Shown one piece after another: positions 1-11,000 of a DNA stretch of 34,961 nucleotides (the stretch's first letter is position 1; every line of letters starts with the position of its first letter). This stretch comes from an uncultured Clostridia bacterium (GTDB lineage: Bacteria; Bacillota; Clostridia; Christensenellales; UBA1242), in contig CAMOCH010000004.1 of NCBI GenBank assembly GCA_946610655.1, positions 1 through 34,961 on the forward strand, written 5' to 3'. A program made the translations under genes and the position numbers. The notes under the pieces were generated by a model that saw nothing but the letters and a program-made list of their open reading frames with translations, was not told where the DNA came from and did no database searches.

Positions 1-1
1 T

Positions 2-781
2 GAGGCAGGAAGAAAAGCAAAAGAAATTGCAAGACAAACAAATAGTCTTGATAACACTAGCACATTGGTTGGAAAACTTGCTGCTTGTTCTGGCAAGTTC
101 TATCCAAACAATGAACTTTTTATTGTTGAAGGAAACTCAGCTGGTGGAAGTGCAAAACAAGCAAGAGACAGACACTTTCAAGCAATCTTACCTCTTAGAG
201 GAAAACCTTTGAACGTAGAGAAAAAGCGTCTTGACCAAGTTCTTCAAAATGAGGAATTTAGAACACTTATAACAGCTCTTGGTGCTGGTATTGGTGAAAA
301 ATTTAATCTTGAAAACCTTAAATATCACAAGGTTATTATTCTTGCCGATGCCGACCAAGATGGTGCGCATATTCGTGCAATCCTTTTGACATTCTTCTAT
401 AGGTATATGAGAGAACTTATAACAGAAGGGCACGTTTACATGGGTATGCCACCACTATACAAACTTAAAAAGAAAGATATGGTTGAATACGTTTATAGTG
501 ATGCAGAAATTGATGAGGCAATTTCAAGATTTGGCTCAAACTATAAACTTTCAAGATATAAAGGTCTTGGTGAAATGAACCCAGAAGAACTTTGGACAAC
601 AACACTAGACCCAAAAGAGAGAACAATTGTGCAAGTTACAATTGAAGATGCAGCCGAAGCTGAAAAAATGATAACAACACTTATGGGTGATAACATTGAT
701 GCAAGAAAAGCATACATAAGTGAAAATGCAAACTTTAACAAAGTTGATAAAGCAATGAATTTACTAAAAAAGAGCAAATAG
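2..781 (+). CDS. Type IIA DNA topoisomerase B subunit (GyrB/ParE), 3' partial; gene begins before the window
   Basis: Frame is open from nt 2 (EAGRKAKEIARQTNSLDNTSTLVGKLAACSGKF...). TOPRIM motifs EGNSAGGSAKQARDR, PLRGKPLNVEK, DADQDGAHIRAILLTFFYRYM, YKGLGEMNPEELWTTT. GyrB versus ParE not resolved by eye. Confidence 0.95.
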   Translation, partial: EAGRKAKEIARQTNSLDNTSTLVGKLAACSGKFYPNNELFIVEGNSAGGSAKQARDRHFQAILPLRGKPLNVEKKRLDQVLQNEEFRTLITALGAGIGEKFNLENLKYHKVIILADADQDGAHIRAILLTFFYRYMRELITEGHVYMGMPPLYKLKKKDMVEYVYSDAEIDEAISRFGSNYKLSRYKGLGEMNPEELWTTTLDPKERTIVQVTIEDAAEAEKMITTLMGDNIDARKAYISENANFNKVDKAMNLLKKSK

Positions 782-797
782 AAGGGAAATTTAATTT

Positions 798-3239
798 ATG
801 GCAAAAAATGAAGAAATATTATACGGAAAACATGTTTTAAATATTGGCCTTGATGAAGTTATGAATGACTCAATGATGCCATATTCAGAGCACGTTATAC
901 TTGATAGAGCTCTTCCAAGAGTTGAAGATGGACTTAAACCAGTTCAAAGAAGAATACTTTTTACTCTTAATGAACTTGGAATAACCCCAGATAAGGAGTT
1001 TAAAAAATCAGCACGTATTGTTGGTGAATGTTTGGGTAAATATCACCCACATGGTGATACATCTGTTTATGATGCAATGGTTCGTCTTGCTCAAAACTTT
1101 AATATGCGTATGCCTCTTGTTGAAGGACAAGGAAACTTTGGTAGTATTGATGGTGATGATGCTGCTGCCATGCGTTACACAGAAGCAAGAATGGCGCCTC
1201 TTGCACTTGAAATGCTCAGAGAACTTGATAAAAACACAATAGAGTGGCAACTTAACTCTGATGATCCTCTTCAAGAACCAGTAACTCTTCCTAGCCGTTT
1301 TCCAAACCTTCTTGTTAACGGAGCAAGTGGTATTGCCGTTGGTCTTGCAACAAACATTCCAACACATAACCTTGCTGAAGTTATCAATGGTGCAATTGCT
1401 TTAATTGATAACAGAAATATTACAACAGCAGAACTTATGAAATATATCAAAGCTCCAGATTTTCCAACTGGTGGATATATTATTGCTGGTGATGAACTTT
1501 TGCAAGCATATGAAACAGGAAAAGGCAAAATATATATTCGTGCAAAAGTGCATATTGAAACCAATGGAGACAAACAAACAATTGTTATAACAGAGCTTCC
1601 TTATCAAGTGAATAAGGCAAAACTACTTCAAAGAATTGTTGAACTTAAAGATTCTAAAAAAGACACTTTTGCTGATATTGCAGAAGTTACTGATGAATCT
1701 GATAAACAAGGTATGCGTGCAACAATTAAACTTAAAAAAGATGCAGACACAAGAAAAGTATTAGACGCACTTTTTAAATATACCGATATGCAAATCTCGT
1801 TTGGTATAAACATGGTTGCAATTGCAGAGGGTCGTCCTCAACAAATGGGCATCAAAAAGATGCTTAACTATTATGTTGACTATCAAAGAGATGTCGTTTA
1901 CAGAAGAACAAAGTTTGATTTGGATGCTGCAAAAGAAAGAGAACATATTTTAAAAGGACTTATTATTGCAGTTAGAAATATTGATGAAGTTGTGCGCATA
2001 ATTAAACGCAGTGCAAACACAACTGAAGCAAAACAAAACTTGAGAGAAAGATTTGAACTCTCTGATCGTCAAGCACAGGCAATACTAGATATGCGTCTTG
2101 CAAGACTTACAAGTTTGGAAATATATAAACTTGAACAAGAACTTTTGGAAGTTCAAGAACTTATAGCTAAACTTTCTGCAATTCTTGCAAGCAAAAAGCT
2201 TCAATTTGAGCTTGTTAAAGATGAAATGACAGAAATTAAGAAAAAATATAAAGATGCAAGAAGAAGTGAAGTCCTTGATACTTTTGATGATTACAAAATT
2301 GATAATGCAGCAACAAGTTCTGGAACAACTGTTGAAAAAATGACTGTTTGTGCAACGGCTGCGGCAACAATCAAAGCTATTCCAACAAAAAAATATTCTG
2401 GAGCAAGCAAAGTCTGGACAGAAAGATCAAATCTTCATGAAGTTGTTATTTCTTCTGACGAGGTTATGAGCAGCGACACAGTTCTTGTTTTCACAAACCT
2501 TGGAAATGTTGTTAAATTTGATGTTTCATCACTTGGCTCATCAAACTTTAAAGATAAAGGCCTTGTGTTTAACAAACTGGACAAAAACTTGCGTGCAGAT
2601 GAAATTCCCGTTGCAGTGTTTGACTCTCCAACAGAAAAAGATAATTATGACTTATTATTCTTTACAAAACAGGGAATGATTAAAAAGACAAACATTCAAG
2701 AATACACACTTTTGAAATCTTATTATCAAGCTGCAAAAATTAAAGAAGGAGACCAAATAATAAGTGTTCAAAAAGATGAACCAAACACAAGTTTGATGTT
2801 TGTGAGTGAGCAAGGTATGGCACTTAATGCTGATAAAAATGATATTCCGCTTCAAGGCAGAATTTCAGCAGGTGTAAAAGGTATGATGCTTGCAGATGGA
2901 GACTTTGTTGTTAGTGTTGACCAAGTTACCAGCGCAGATGAAATTGCAATAGTTTCTAACACTGCATATGCAAAGAGAGTTATTGCAAGTGAAATAGATT
3001 TGCTCGCTAGATATAGAAAAGGTGTTAAAATTATTGAACTTAAAGGAGATAATTCATCTGGAACAAAAGTTATTTGCTCTGGAAAAGTTGCAGCAAATAG
3101 TGAAATTGTTATTGTTTCTGAAAATGAAATAAGCACAATTAGCAGCAGACTTCTTGAAGAAGATGTTAGAACCAGCAAAGGAAAGTGTATTTCTGTTACT
3201 GGAGTTAAACCAACAAGTGGTTACATTCGTAATGTTTAA
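798..3239 (+). CDS. Type IIA DNA topoisomerase A subunit (GyrA/ParC)
   Basis: [70 protein letters not shown] with catalytic Tyr, [21 protein letters not shown]; beta-pinwheel C-terminal part with [24 protein letters not shown] upstream; adjacent to the B subunit gene. Confidence 0.95.
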   Translation: MAKNEEILYGKHVLNIGLDEVMNDSMMPYSEHVILDRALPRVEDGLKPVQRRILFTLNELGITPDKEFKKSARIVGECLGKYHPHGDTSVYDAMVRLAQNFNMRMPLVEGQGNFGSIDGDDAAAMRYTEARMAPLALEMLRELDKNTIEWQLNSDDPLQEPVTLPSRFPNLLVNGASGIAVGLATNIPTHNLAEVINGAIALIDNRNITTAELMKYIKAPDFPTGGYIIAGDELLQAYETGKGKIYIRAKVHIETNGDKQTIVITELPYQVNKAKLLQRIVELKDSKKDTFADIAEVTDESDKQGMRATIKLKKDADTRKVLDALFKYTDMQISFGINMVAIAEGRPQQMGIKKMLNYYVDYQRDVVYRRTKFDLDAAKEREHILKGLIIAVRNIDEVVRIIKRSANTTEAKQNLRERFELSDRQAQAILDMRLARLTSLEIYKLEQELLEVQELIAKLSAILASKKLQFELVKDEMTEIKKKYKDARRSEVLDTFDDYKIDNAATSSGTTVEKMTVCATAAATIKAIPTKKYSGASKVWTERSNLHEVVISSDEVMSSDTVLVFTNLGNVVKFDVSSLGSSNFKDKGLVFNKLDKNLRADEIPVAVFDSPTEKDNYDLLFFTKQGMIKKTNIQEYTLLKSYYQAAKIKEGDQIISVQKDEPNTSLMFVSEQGMALNADKNDIPLQGRISAGVKGMMLADGDFVVSVDQVTSADEIAIVSNTAYAKRVIASEIDLLARYRKGVKIIELKGDNSSGTKVICSGKVAANSEIVIVSENEISTISSRLLEEDVRTSKGKCISVTGVKPTSGYIRNV

Positions 3240-3244
3240 AATAT

Positions 3245-3273
3245 TTGACTAATTTATTTGTATTTTATATAAT
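3245..3273 (+). promoter_or_regulatory. SigA-type promoter for the 3293 gene: TTGACT-17 nt-TATAAT
   Basis: TTGACT at 3245-3250, TATAAT at 3268-3273, 17-nt spacer, in the intergenic gap just before SD AAAGGAG. Confidence 0.65.
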
Positions 3274-3292
3274 TTAAAAAGGAGATAGACCT

Positions 3293-4339
3293 TTGAAAAA
3301 AGATAAAGATGATATTGTTGTTGACTTAAGTGCAGCAGATGAAAGTTTAAAGAACTTATCTAAAGAAGATCAAGCTCAAATGAAAAAACTTTCTGAGCAA
3401 ATCAAAAAAGAGCTTAACGAAGAAGAAAAACAACGCAAAGTTTCTGCAAGAATGCTCAAAAAGAGAGAAGAAAAAGCTGCAACTCAAGAATCTGTTGTTA
3501 AAGATGAACGACCAGATGAATATACTGGCAACTATTCAGAGTTTTTAAAACAGTATTCAAAAAATGAAACAGCAGATTTTGGCAAACTTGGTAAATATGA
3601 TTCAGACCTTGACTTTAAACTTAATCGCAAAATGAGAAAAGTTCATTTGCCAATGCCAAAAAAGAGAAAAATTTTAATTTCGTCTTTGGTTGGTGTGGCA
3701 GCAGTTATATTGATTGTTGTGCTTGCAGTTCTTCTTTATAAGCCTCCTGCAGCAATAACAATAACAAGCATGGCATTAACTCAACCAAATCAAGATGGCA
3801 TTTATGTTGTTGAAGGTAACTATACAGGCGATAAAATGTCGTTAGACTATATCTATGTTGTTTGTCGTTATTCTGATGGTTCAACAAAGAAAATACCACT
3901 CAGTAAGGCTATGATAACAAGAACAAGAAATTTGGATAACAATGGTTGTTTTACTGATACTGATGCATTTGTTTACATTTCATATAACGGACAAGATATG
4001 ACAATTAGATATTTGGTTGAAGACAAAACACCAGAAGAAATTATAGTTTTTAAAGTTTCATCAACAATAAAACCAACCAGAAGAGATAGTAGTAACAACT
4101 ATATATTGTCTGTAAAAGATAAGATATTTGTAAACTTAAAATATTCAAATGGTGAAATGAAGAATATTGATATTGAAGATTGCACATTTGATATTGCTGC
4201 AAAAAAAGGCAGAAGATGTGTTGATGGAGAAATCAATATTGGAGATTTGGATAATGGCACATATATTATGAAAGTTAATTATTTGGTTGAAGGAATGGAA
4301 GAACCATTTTCTAAAGAAATTGAAATAAAAATTGGTTAA
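3293..4339 (+). CDS. Single-pass membrane protein, charged cytoplasmic N-terminal half and extracellular beta-rich (bacterial Ig-like) region
   Basis: TTG start with SD AAAAAGGAGATAG. Lys/Glu-rich N-terminus, TM ILISSLVGVAAVILIVVLAVLLY, then two similar segments (CRYSDGSTKKIPLSKAMI... / LKYSNGEMKNIDIEDCTF...VDG/VEGMEEPFSKEIEIKI). Confidence 0.7.
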   Translation: MKKDKDDIVVDLSAADESLKNLSKEDQAQMKKLSEQIKKELNEEEKQRKVSARMLKKREEKAATQESVVKDERPDEYTGNYSEFLKQYSKNETADFGKLGKYDSDLDFKLNRKMRKVHLPMPKKRKILISSLVGVAAVILIVVLAVLLYKPPAAITITSMALTQPNQDGIYVVEGNYTGDKMSLDYIYVVCRYSDGSTKKIPLSKAMITRTRNLDNNGCFTDTDAFVYISYNGQDMTIRYLVEDKTPEEIIVFKVSSTIKPTRRDSSNNYILSVKDKIFVNLKYSNGEMKNIDIEDCTFDIAAKKGRRCVDGEINIGDLDNGTYIMKVNYLVEGMEEPFSKEIEIKIG

Positions 4340-4349
4340 TACATAATAA

Positions 4350-4386
4350 ACAAAAACAGGGCAAAAAATTTGCCTTGTTTTTTTGT
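4350..4386 (+). terminator. Rho-independent terminator after the 3293 gene
   Basis: AAAAACAGGGCAAA-AAA-TTTGCCTTGTTTTTTTG stem (one G:T wobble) with T-tract. Confidence 0.75.
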
Positions 4387-4444
4387 TATATTTTTTTTGT
4401 TATATGCATAGGTTAAAGTATGTTACAAAAAGTAAAATCAACAT

Positions 4445-4477
4445 TTTTCGACAAAATATTATATAAAAATATATAAT
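4445..4477 (+). promoter_or_regulatory. Putative Spo0A-box promoter of the pdaB-like gene
   Basis: TTTTCGACAAAA (4445-4456; reverse complement TTTTGTCGAAAA). TCGACA 4448-4453, 18-nt spacer, TATAAT 4472-4477. Confidence 0.55.
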
Positions 4478-4552
4478 ATTTAAAAATCGGACAGGTTATG
4501 TTTTATGTAACAGAAAAACTTTTTAGTAGAATATAGGAGATGTTAGTGCATT

Positions 4553-5317
4553 ATGAAAATTGTATGCGTAAAAGCAAAGCAAATAACAGCAATAATAAGT
4601 TTAGTTTTGGTGTTTGTAATGCTGGCAGTGGTAACAAGTGCAACAACAAGTTATAGGGTGTATTTTGGGCATGCAAGCAGGCTGGTTCCAATTTATTCAG
4701 TAAAAACTGATGAGAAAAAAGTGGCATTAACGTTTGATGCTGCGTGGGGCTCTGACAAAACAAGTCAAATAATAAAAATATTAAAAGATGAAGGGTTAGA
4801 AGGCACATTTTTCTTGGTTGGTTTTTGGGTTGAAGCAAATCCCGATAAAGTTAAAGAAATTGATGAAGCAGGGTTTGATATTGGAACACATTCTAACACA
4901 CATCCAAAAATGAGCACACTTTCAAATAGTCAAGTAACAAACGAACTTGTTACAAGCTGCGAACTTATAACAAACATAACAGGCAAAAAAATTCGCTTTT
5001 TCCGTCCTCCATACGGAGATTATAACAACCAACTTATTACTTGTGCATCGAACTTGGGATTGCAAACGATTCAATGGGATGTTGACAGTTTGGACTGGAA
5101 AGGTTTGTCTGCTAGTCAAATACTAACGAGAATCGAAACAAGTGTTAAAAATGGTTCAATAATACTTTGTCATAATAACGCTGATCACATCGTTGAAGCT
5201 TTGCCACTAATTATTAAATATTTAAAATCACAGAATTATAAGATTGTGAAACTTAGTGAACTTGTTTATGAAAGTGATTATACAATTGACAATAATGGCT
5301 TACAAATAAAAAAATAG
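4553..5317 (+). CDS. PdaB-like polysaccharide deacetylase (NodB domain, sporulation type)
   Basis: N-terminal signal/TM segment; NodB motifs KKVALTFDAAWGSDKT, GTFFLVGFWVEANP, GFDIGTHSNTHPKMSTLS, RFFRPPYGDYNN, IQWDVDSLDWKG. SD AGGAGATG upstream. Confidence 0.85.
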   Translation: MKIVCVKAKQITAIISLVLVFVMLAVVTSATTSYRVYFGHASRLVPIYSVKTDEKKVALTFDAAWGSDKTSQIIKILKDEGLEGTFFLVGFWVEANPDKVKEIDEAGFDIGTHSNTHPKMSTLSNSQVTNELVTSCELITNITGKKIRFFRPPYGDYNNQLITCASNLGLQTIQWDVDSLDWKGLSASQILTRIETSVKNGSIILCHNNADHIVEALPLIIKYLKSQNYKIVKLSELVYESDYTIDNNGLQIKK

Positions 5318-5329
5318 AAGAGGAATAAC

Positions 5330-5995
5330 ATGAATTACGAAAACAACAATATAGTTAAAGTTAGGGGGAAGCTCGTTGAAGAATTAAAATATTCTCACAC
5401 TATAATGGGTGAAGGCTTTTTTGAAGGTAAAATTGAAATAAAAAGATTATCTGATGAAAGTGATATTTTGCCAATTACAGTGTCAGAAAGGCTATCACTA
5501 AATGTGAAAGTTGGTGAATTTGTTACAATCGTTGGGCAACTTAGAAGTTATAACAGAGAAGAAGATGGGCATAGTAAATTGATGCTTACAGTTTTTGCAA
5601 GAAAAATTTCTGATGATTGTGAAGAGGAATATAATAACATTAATTTAATTGGGTATATTTGTAAGCCGCCAGTATTTAGAACAACTCCTTTTGGAAGAGA
5701 AATTGCTGATGTTCTTTTGGCAGTCAATAGGTCATATAACAAAAGTGATTATTTACCTTGCATTGCGTGGGGAAGAAATGCAAGATTTATTAAAGATATG
5801 CAGGTTGGAGAAAAAATAGAAATCACAGGAAGAGTGCAAAGCAGACAGTATCAAAAGAAAGATGAAAATGGTGAGACTATCATTAAAACTGCGTACGAAA
5901 TTTCTATTAATTCAGCTATACTTGCAGAAGAAAATTATCAGCAAAACGAGGGAATTATTGTAGAAAATAGCAAAAAAATTGCAGCTAGGGTATAA
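5330..5995 (+). CDS. SSB-like protein with two predicted OB folds
   Basis: N-terminal half KVRGKLVEELKYSH...GEFVTIVGQLRSYN...LTVFARKI; C-terminal half NNINLIGYICKPPVFRTTPFGREIADVLLAVNRSYNKSDYLPCIAWGRNARFIKDMQVGEKIEITGRVQSRQYQKK...YEISINSA is typical SSB/PriB OB fold. SD AGAGGA. Confidence 0.8.
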   Translation: MNYENNNIVKVRGKLVEELKYSHTIMGEGFFEGKIEIKRLSDESDILPITVSERLSLNVKVGEFVTIVGQLRSYNREEDGHSKLMLTVFARKISDDCEEEYNNINLIGYICKPPVFRTTPFGREIADVLLAVNRSYNKSDYLPCIAWGRNARFIKDMQVGEKIEITGRVQSRQYQKKDENGETIIKTAYEISINSAILAEENYQQNEGIIVENSKKIAARV

Positions 5996-6094
5996 AATTT
6001 GTAGTTAATTTATATAAAAATTGCAGAAATTTAATATTTTTTATAATATTTTATTTAATAAATCATTAAAAATCTGCAAATATTAAAAAATAGC

Positions 6095-6128
6095 AATAAA
6101 AAAAACACCAATTATGGTGTTTTTTATT
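6095..6128. terminator. Bidirectional terminator between convergent SSB-like (+) and SH3-like (-) genes
   Basis: AAAAAAAACACCA-ATTA-TGGTGTTTTTTATT: perfect stem flanked by A and T tracts. Confidence 0.75.
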
Positions 6129-6133
6129 ATTCA

Positions 6134-7918
6134 TTATTTAGTAATCTTTTTTCGTGTAATAAACAGAACAACTAAGAAACATACATTAATTAGAACCAAT
6201 ATCACACCTATAATTTGAAGAGTAGTGAAACTGTTTGAGCGAACATATGAAGCTGTTATGTATCCTTCATAATAGTTGCCATATTCATCGTTGTATGCAA
6301 TTTTAACAAAACCATTTCCATCTCTTGGTCCAATTATTTTAACTTTTGAATCGGCTTTTAAAATGGTTTGAGCATAAGAACTTTTATCTGCTTTTTCATA
6401 TATAATTGCATCAGCTAAAACTGTTGCATTAGATATAACAAGAGCAACTCTTCGGTCTTCACTCATTTCTCTGCTTGCACTGATAAATCCAATGTTACTA
6501 CCAACTTGAACCAAACAATATTTGTTTGTTAATGAGTCGGTGTCTTCATATCCATTTTTAAATTCACCCAAGTCTAAAAGTAATTTAACAGGGGTGTGTT
6601 GACCAATGTTCATCAAAACAGTGTTAATGCTGTCAACTTCTAGTGATGGATAAGAAAGAAGTTGGGTGTTGTCTAAAACTTTGATAGTTTTATCATTTTC
6701 GGTTGTTTCAATCAATTCAAGATTGGTTGAATCATCATTTATGTATCCAAAAATATTTTCACATTTCCAAATATTAAATTCTTTATAATAATTCGTATAT
6801 ACGACGTATTTATAGCCCAAAAGTGCAGAAGTGCTATTAATGTTAACATCGGCAATTCTTGTTACGTATGCGCCTTCTGGAACAGCTTCTGACCTTTCTG
6901 TGCCAAGAGTGGAAATAATAACGCTATCTTCTTTTACTTTATAATATTCAAAATCTTCTTTATCGAGTTCAATAAGTGTGCATACTGGGTTTTGTATGCA
7001 AGTTGAAATTTCGTTTGATTCAAGATTAAGAGTGTAATGTCCATTTTTTGTAAGCAAATAGATATTAGTATCATCAAAAGAAGTGTCTTTACAAACAAAA
7101 TTCTTTTCGTCATAAACATTATTTACTGATTGAGCGTATTCTATTGTATCTGATGTAACAATTCCGAGGCTATCGAGGCTATTGTGTTTAAAATTATAAA
7201 TATCTGTTTTTGTTTCATAAGTTATGGCAAGCTTGTTATTTGTATAGTTTGCAAACTTAATATCGGCTGTATTTTCAGTTAGGATTAGTTTTGTTGTTGT
7301 AGATAATGTTATGTTGCTGCCAAAAACAACAGGGAAGTGTAAAAATATTGAAGATTTTGTTGTTTGCATCAAATATGTAATTTCACCATATGTAATAAAT
7401 TTGTAATCAACGCTTTCTTCGTTTGCTTGAGAAATGGTTATGGTGTTTCTGTCAAAAGAAACATTATTTTGCAAAAAGTAATAAAGCTCATTGTTTTGCT
7501 TAGAATAGGTTAATAAAACAACCTTTTCATCTTGGTAGCTAGCGCTTATGCTAGAAAATTTATAGTCACCGAGATTCATTATAATATCAGAAACTTCTTT
7601 TGTTTCTGTGTTAAAGCAAGAAATTTTGTCGGTTCTAAGAAGATATATTTTGCCGTTAACAGCAGACATGTCTATAACTTTGCCAACACTATAACTAGAA
7701 GATTCGGTTGAATCTTCCTTCATAAGTTTTAAACATTCATCAGATGAGTCAAAAACATATGTTTCGCCAGCAGTTGTTGCAATTAAACTAGGATTAACCA
7801 TAAATATTGTTTTGCTGCTTGCAAAGGCAAAATTATGACCTATATTTAAATTCAAAAGCAGTGCTGCAGCGAGCACAAATGCAAAAGATATTAAAATTGT
7901 TCGAATAAATTTTTTCAT
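6134..7918 (-). CDS. Secreted/membrane protein: N-terminal signal, central beta-rich (propeller-like) region, two SH3-like segments, C-terminal TM and KKITK tail
   Basis: ORF track starts at GTG 7924, but ATG 7918 has SD GGAAGA at better spacing. MKKFIRTILISFAFVLAAALLLNL signal; C-terminal NATVLADAIIYEKADKSSYAQTILKADSKVKIIGPRDGNGFVKIAYNDEYGNYYEGYITASYV is bacterial SH3-like; TM TTLQIIGVILVLINVCFLVVLFI. Confidence 0.65.
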   Translation of the reverse strand: MKKFIRTILISFAFVLAAALLLNLNIGHNFAFASSKTIFMVNPSLIATTAGETYVFDSSDECLKLMKEDSTESSSYSVGKVIDMSAVNGKIYLLRTDKISCFNTETKEVSDIIMNLGDYKFSSISASYQDEKVVLLTYSKQNNELYYFLQNNVSFDRNTITISQANEESVDYKFITYGEITYLMQTTKSSIFLHFPVVFGSNITLSTTTKLILTENTADIKFANYTNNKLAITYETKTDIYNFKHNSLDSLGIVTSDTIEYAQSVNNVYDEKNFVCKDTSFDDTNIYLLTKNGHYTLNLESNEISTCIQNPVCTLIELDKEDFEYYKVKEDSVIISTLGTERSEAVPEGAYVTRIADVNINSTSALLGYKYVVYTNYYKEFNIWKCENIFGYINDDSTNLELIETTENDKTIKVLDNTQLLSYPSLEVDSINTVLMNIGQHTPVKLLLDLGEFKNGYEDTDSLTNKYCLVQVGSNIGFISASREMSEDRRVALVISNATVLADAIIYEKADKSSYAQTILKADSKVKIIGPRDGNGFVKIAYNDEYGNYYEGYITASYVRSNSFTTLQIIGVILVLINVCFLVVLFITRKKITK

Positions 7919-7952
7919 AAGCACTTTCTTCCAATTAAATTATATAAATTTT

Positions 7953-7987
7953 TATTCACTTTGGCAAGTTTTTTGCCAAAGTGAATA
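7953..7987 (-). terminator. 15-bp perfect hairpin downstream of the giant gene (terminator or processing/attenuator stem)
   Basis: TATTCACTTTGGCAA-GTTTT-TTGCCAAAGTGAATA. On the - strand it follows the giant gene's stop and lies before the 7918 start; the trailing sequence AAAATTTATATAATTT is not a strong U-tract. Confidence 0.55.
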
Positions 7988-8002
7988 GGGTATTATTGTT
8001 TA

Positions 8003-11000
8003 TTAGCTAGGGAAATCTGAGAAGTCTAGGCTGCTAACAAATTGTTGCAATGCACTTGCACGATTGTTATCGTTGTTAATTGCACTGTCAATAAGGCAAA
8101 CACCTTCATAAACTGCATAACCAATAGCCACAGCTCCAATAGCGGCAGTCGCAGCATGGATTGCGAAAGCTGCTTTTGCTCCAAGGGCAAGAGCTCCAAT
8201 AACAGCACTACCAGCACCCCAAGTTGCAACAGTAACAACAACAGAGGCGACAGCGATTGCACTAACAACAATAATATTTCTTACTATTGCAGGGTGTTCA
8301 GCATCAAGATTGGTTGTTTTAACTTTGTCCACATATAGTTTTAATGTTACACCAGCAGTAAATATTGTGTTATCTGTATCATAGAATTCTTCACTAACAG
8401 GGCAAATACCTGAGTGAGTTGTAAGCAAATATGTTCCAGCATATTTAGCACCACGATTTGTAATACCAGAAGCCCATTTTGAAAGTTTTGTCCATTTATT
8501 ACAATCAACAGTGTTCTTTATAAATGAATCTGAGTTTGCATAATCGTTATCATGATAGGTTGTTATTGTTTTACCATTAAGTTCACCATTTGTATATCCT
8601 TCAAATGTTGAAGTTGCGTTATCAATATAAACATATCCACGAATTTCATCTTCCCAAATTCCTCTATCACGGTGAGGGTAAACATGCTCAGTGAGTTTAA
8701 CAGTTGAAATAATTGCATCACCATAATTAAGGGCATTTCCAAAATATCTATAGTCAATTTGTTTATTTGTATCAACTTGAATTGTTGCTTTATAACCTTT
8801 TAGTCCAAACATCTTGTTATAATCATTTTCATACCCACCAAGATTGTTTTGTCCTTCTTCAAATGTTATTGAATTTTTAAAGTTTTCATAAACATTGATT
8901 CTATAGAAGGTTAAGTCGTCAGATTTTTCAAGACGTGTTGCCAAAGCATCAAGTTTTAATGTATATCTCAAAATGTTAGCAAAGTTTTCTTTTGTGCTTG
9001 ATGTGTAATCAAAGATTGTTCCTGATTGAGGCATTCCACTATAATATTTGTCAGTTCTTTCATTAATTTCACTTTGAACAGATGTATGATTAATACTTTT
9101 TGAATAAGTTCCAAAATTAATATTGTTTGTTGGGTTAAATGAAATTATTTCAGTCATAATGTAAACAAGTTGAGCTTGAATATTTGTAGATAATCTCATA
9201 GTTCTAAGAGCATTTTCAATTGCTTCAACATATGTCAAGGCATTTTTAATAACATATAAGTCGTAGCCATCAATTAAATCAACTTTGCCAGAAAGATAGT
9301 TAGGGTGGTCACATTCTGTTTTAACAGATTGATTAAAGTATTCTTTCATGGCATTAATATAAGCAGCATTTCCTTTGTTAGTATCAGCAGGAGATATAAA
9401 ATCAACAATTAATTGAGAATCTTCTGTTTTAGCAACATTAAGTTTTGCTGAAACATTTTGAGAAACTCTTTCAAAGCTCATAAGAGTGTAGAGATTCATT
9501 GATGGATATTTTTCAGTATCTCTAATCATTGTTTTGGTTGCCTCATCATAAATAAGTGAGTCACCATAGAATGTTCCAGAGAAGTTGTTTCCATTAACCT
9601 TACTACCATACATTGTGCTTGTTGATGCTCGGTCACAATGTGCAATGCAAGATGTGTAACCTATGCATTCTTTTTTGGTTTCATCATCAAAATTATAGTT
9701 TTCAATGTTAAATTCGATTGAGTATTTACTTGAATCGAAGTCGTCTGTAACAGTATGTTGATATGCAATTCCATATTCTGTTGCAACACCAGTAACAGCA
9801 GCAATTTCAAAATCAGGGAATCCAGAGTTTTCATTTGCATAAACATAAAATTCAAATTTGAGAGAGTCTTCAATAATGTCGGCCATTACCATAAATTTAA
9901 TGTTATTGATACTAGATTTAATAAATAATACATTATTATTTGTTGTAAGTTTAGAGAATGTTCCTTTCATGCTGCCAGAATTGATTGTTGTGCCATCAAT
10001 TGTAACGCTAAATAAATTGTCTTTAACTTTGATTGTTGTTTCATCAATTTCAAGATAGTCAAACACACTTGCAACTTTGTCGTAAACTTGATCAACCATG
10101 TCACAGTATTTAATAGTTGTGTTTGGAATTGAATCTTTAGTAACTTTATCGACATCTGGTTTACTTGTAAGTATTGGATAATCAGCACTTCCATCAGTTC
10201 TAGTAAGGAGAATAGGGTCGTTTTCATCATCTGGATTGATTTTTATCATGCTGCTAGTAACTTTAACAGGGTATGCCAAACGATTTCCATTACAATCAAT
10301 CCATGTGTAAATATATGGGTCTTTTTCATTTGTAACATATTTACCATCATATGATGGGTTTTTCCAACCTTCTGTTGCCATAACTGTTGCAGAGTATCCA
10401 ATATATGGTGTTTGAACTCCAACAGGAGTTTTTCCATCAACTGAATCTGGTTTTTTGCCGGTATATTCTGTTACTTCAGAATTAACGGTGTAGTAAATAT
10501 CAGCAAAGTATAAGTATATTGTAATATCATCATTTTTATTAATTTGTTGTTGAGTGTATGGGTCAGCAAAATATAAATATAAGTAGTTGATATTAGAAGG
10601 GTTAACTGACAATTTCAACTCAGAGTTTCTAATGCTGTAATCTTCAATGAACAATCTTTCAGGTCTTAAATAACCATATGTTATTGTTTTGTCATCTTCT
10701 TTTTTAATTTGAGAATCTAATAATGAAGTTGTGCCTTGTTCTTCGTTATAACTATTGCGATAAATATTTTCATAGTATGAATTTGCATTAGTAAAGTTGT
10801 CTGCTGCTTCAATTACTGTTGATTCAGAATAAATTGCAGCAATTGAAGAATTAGAATCTTTAACAGTTGCACCTTTATATTCAGCAAAGCCATTTGCAGA
10901 AATAAGAAGTTGAACATATACAGTGTCTGAGGTGTAAAGCAAAGATTCAACTTTAATCTTACCTTTGTTTGTTGATTCATCAGTTGATCTTCCACTGTTT

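Noticed and set aside
188-433. Antisense ORFs under the topoisomerase genes (188-433, 541-777, 1008-1367, 2852-3178)
   Set aside because: Shadow ORFs on the opposite strand of strongly conserved CDSs; no supporting signals.
4551-4838. 95-aa - strand ORF over the pdaB-like gene start
   Set aside because: Overlaps a clear deacetylase CDS; low-complexity Leu/Pro-rich translation.
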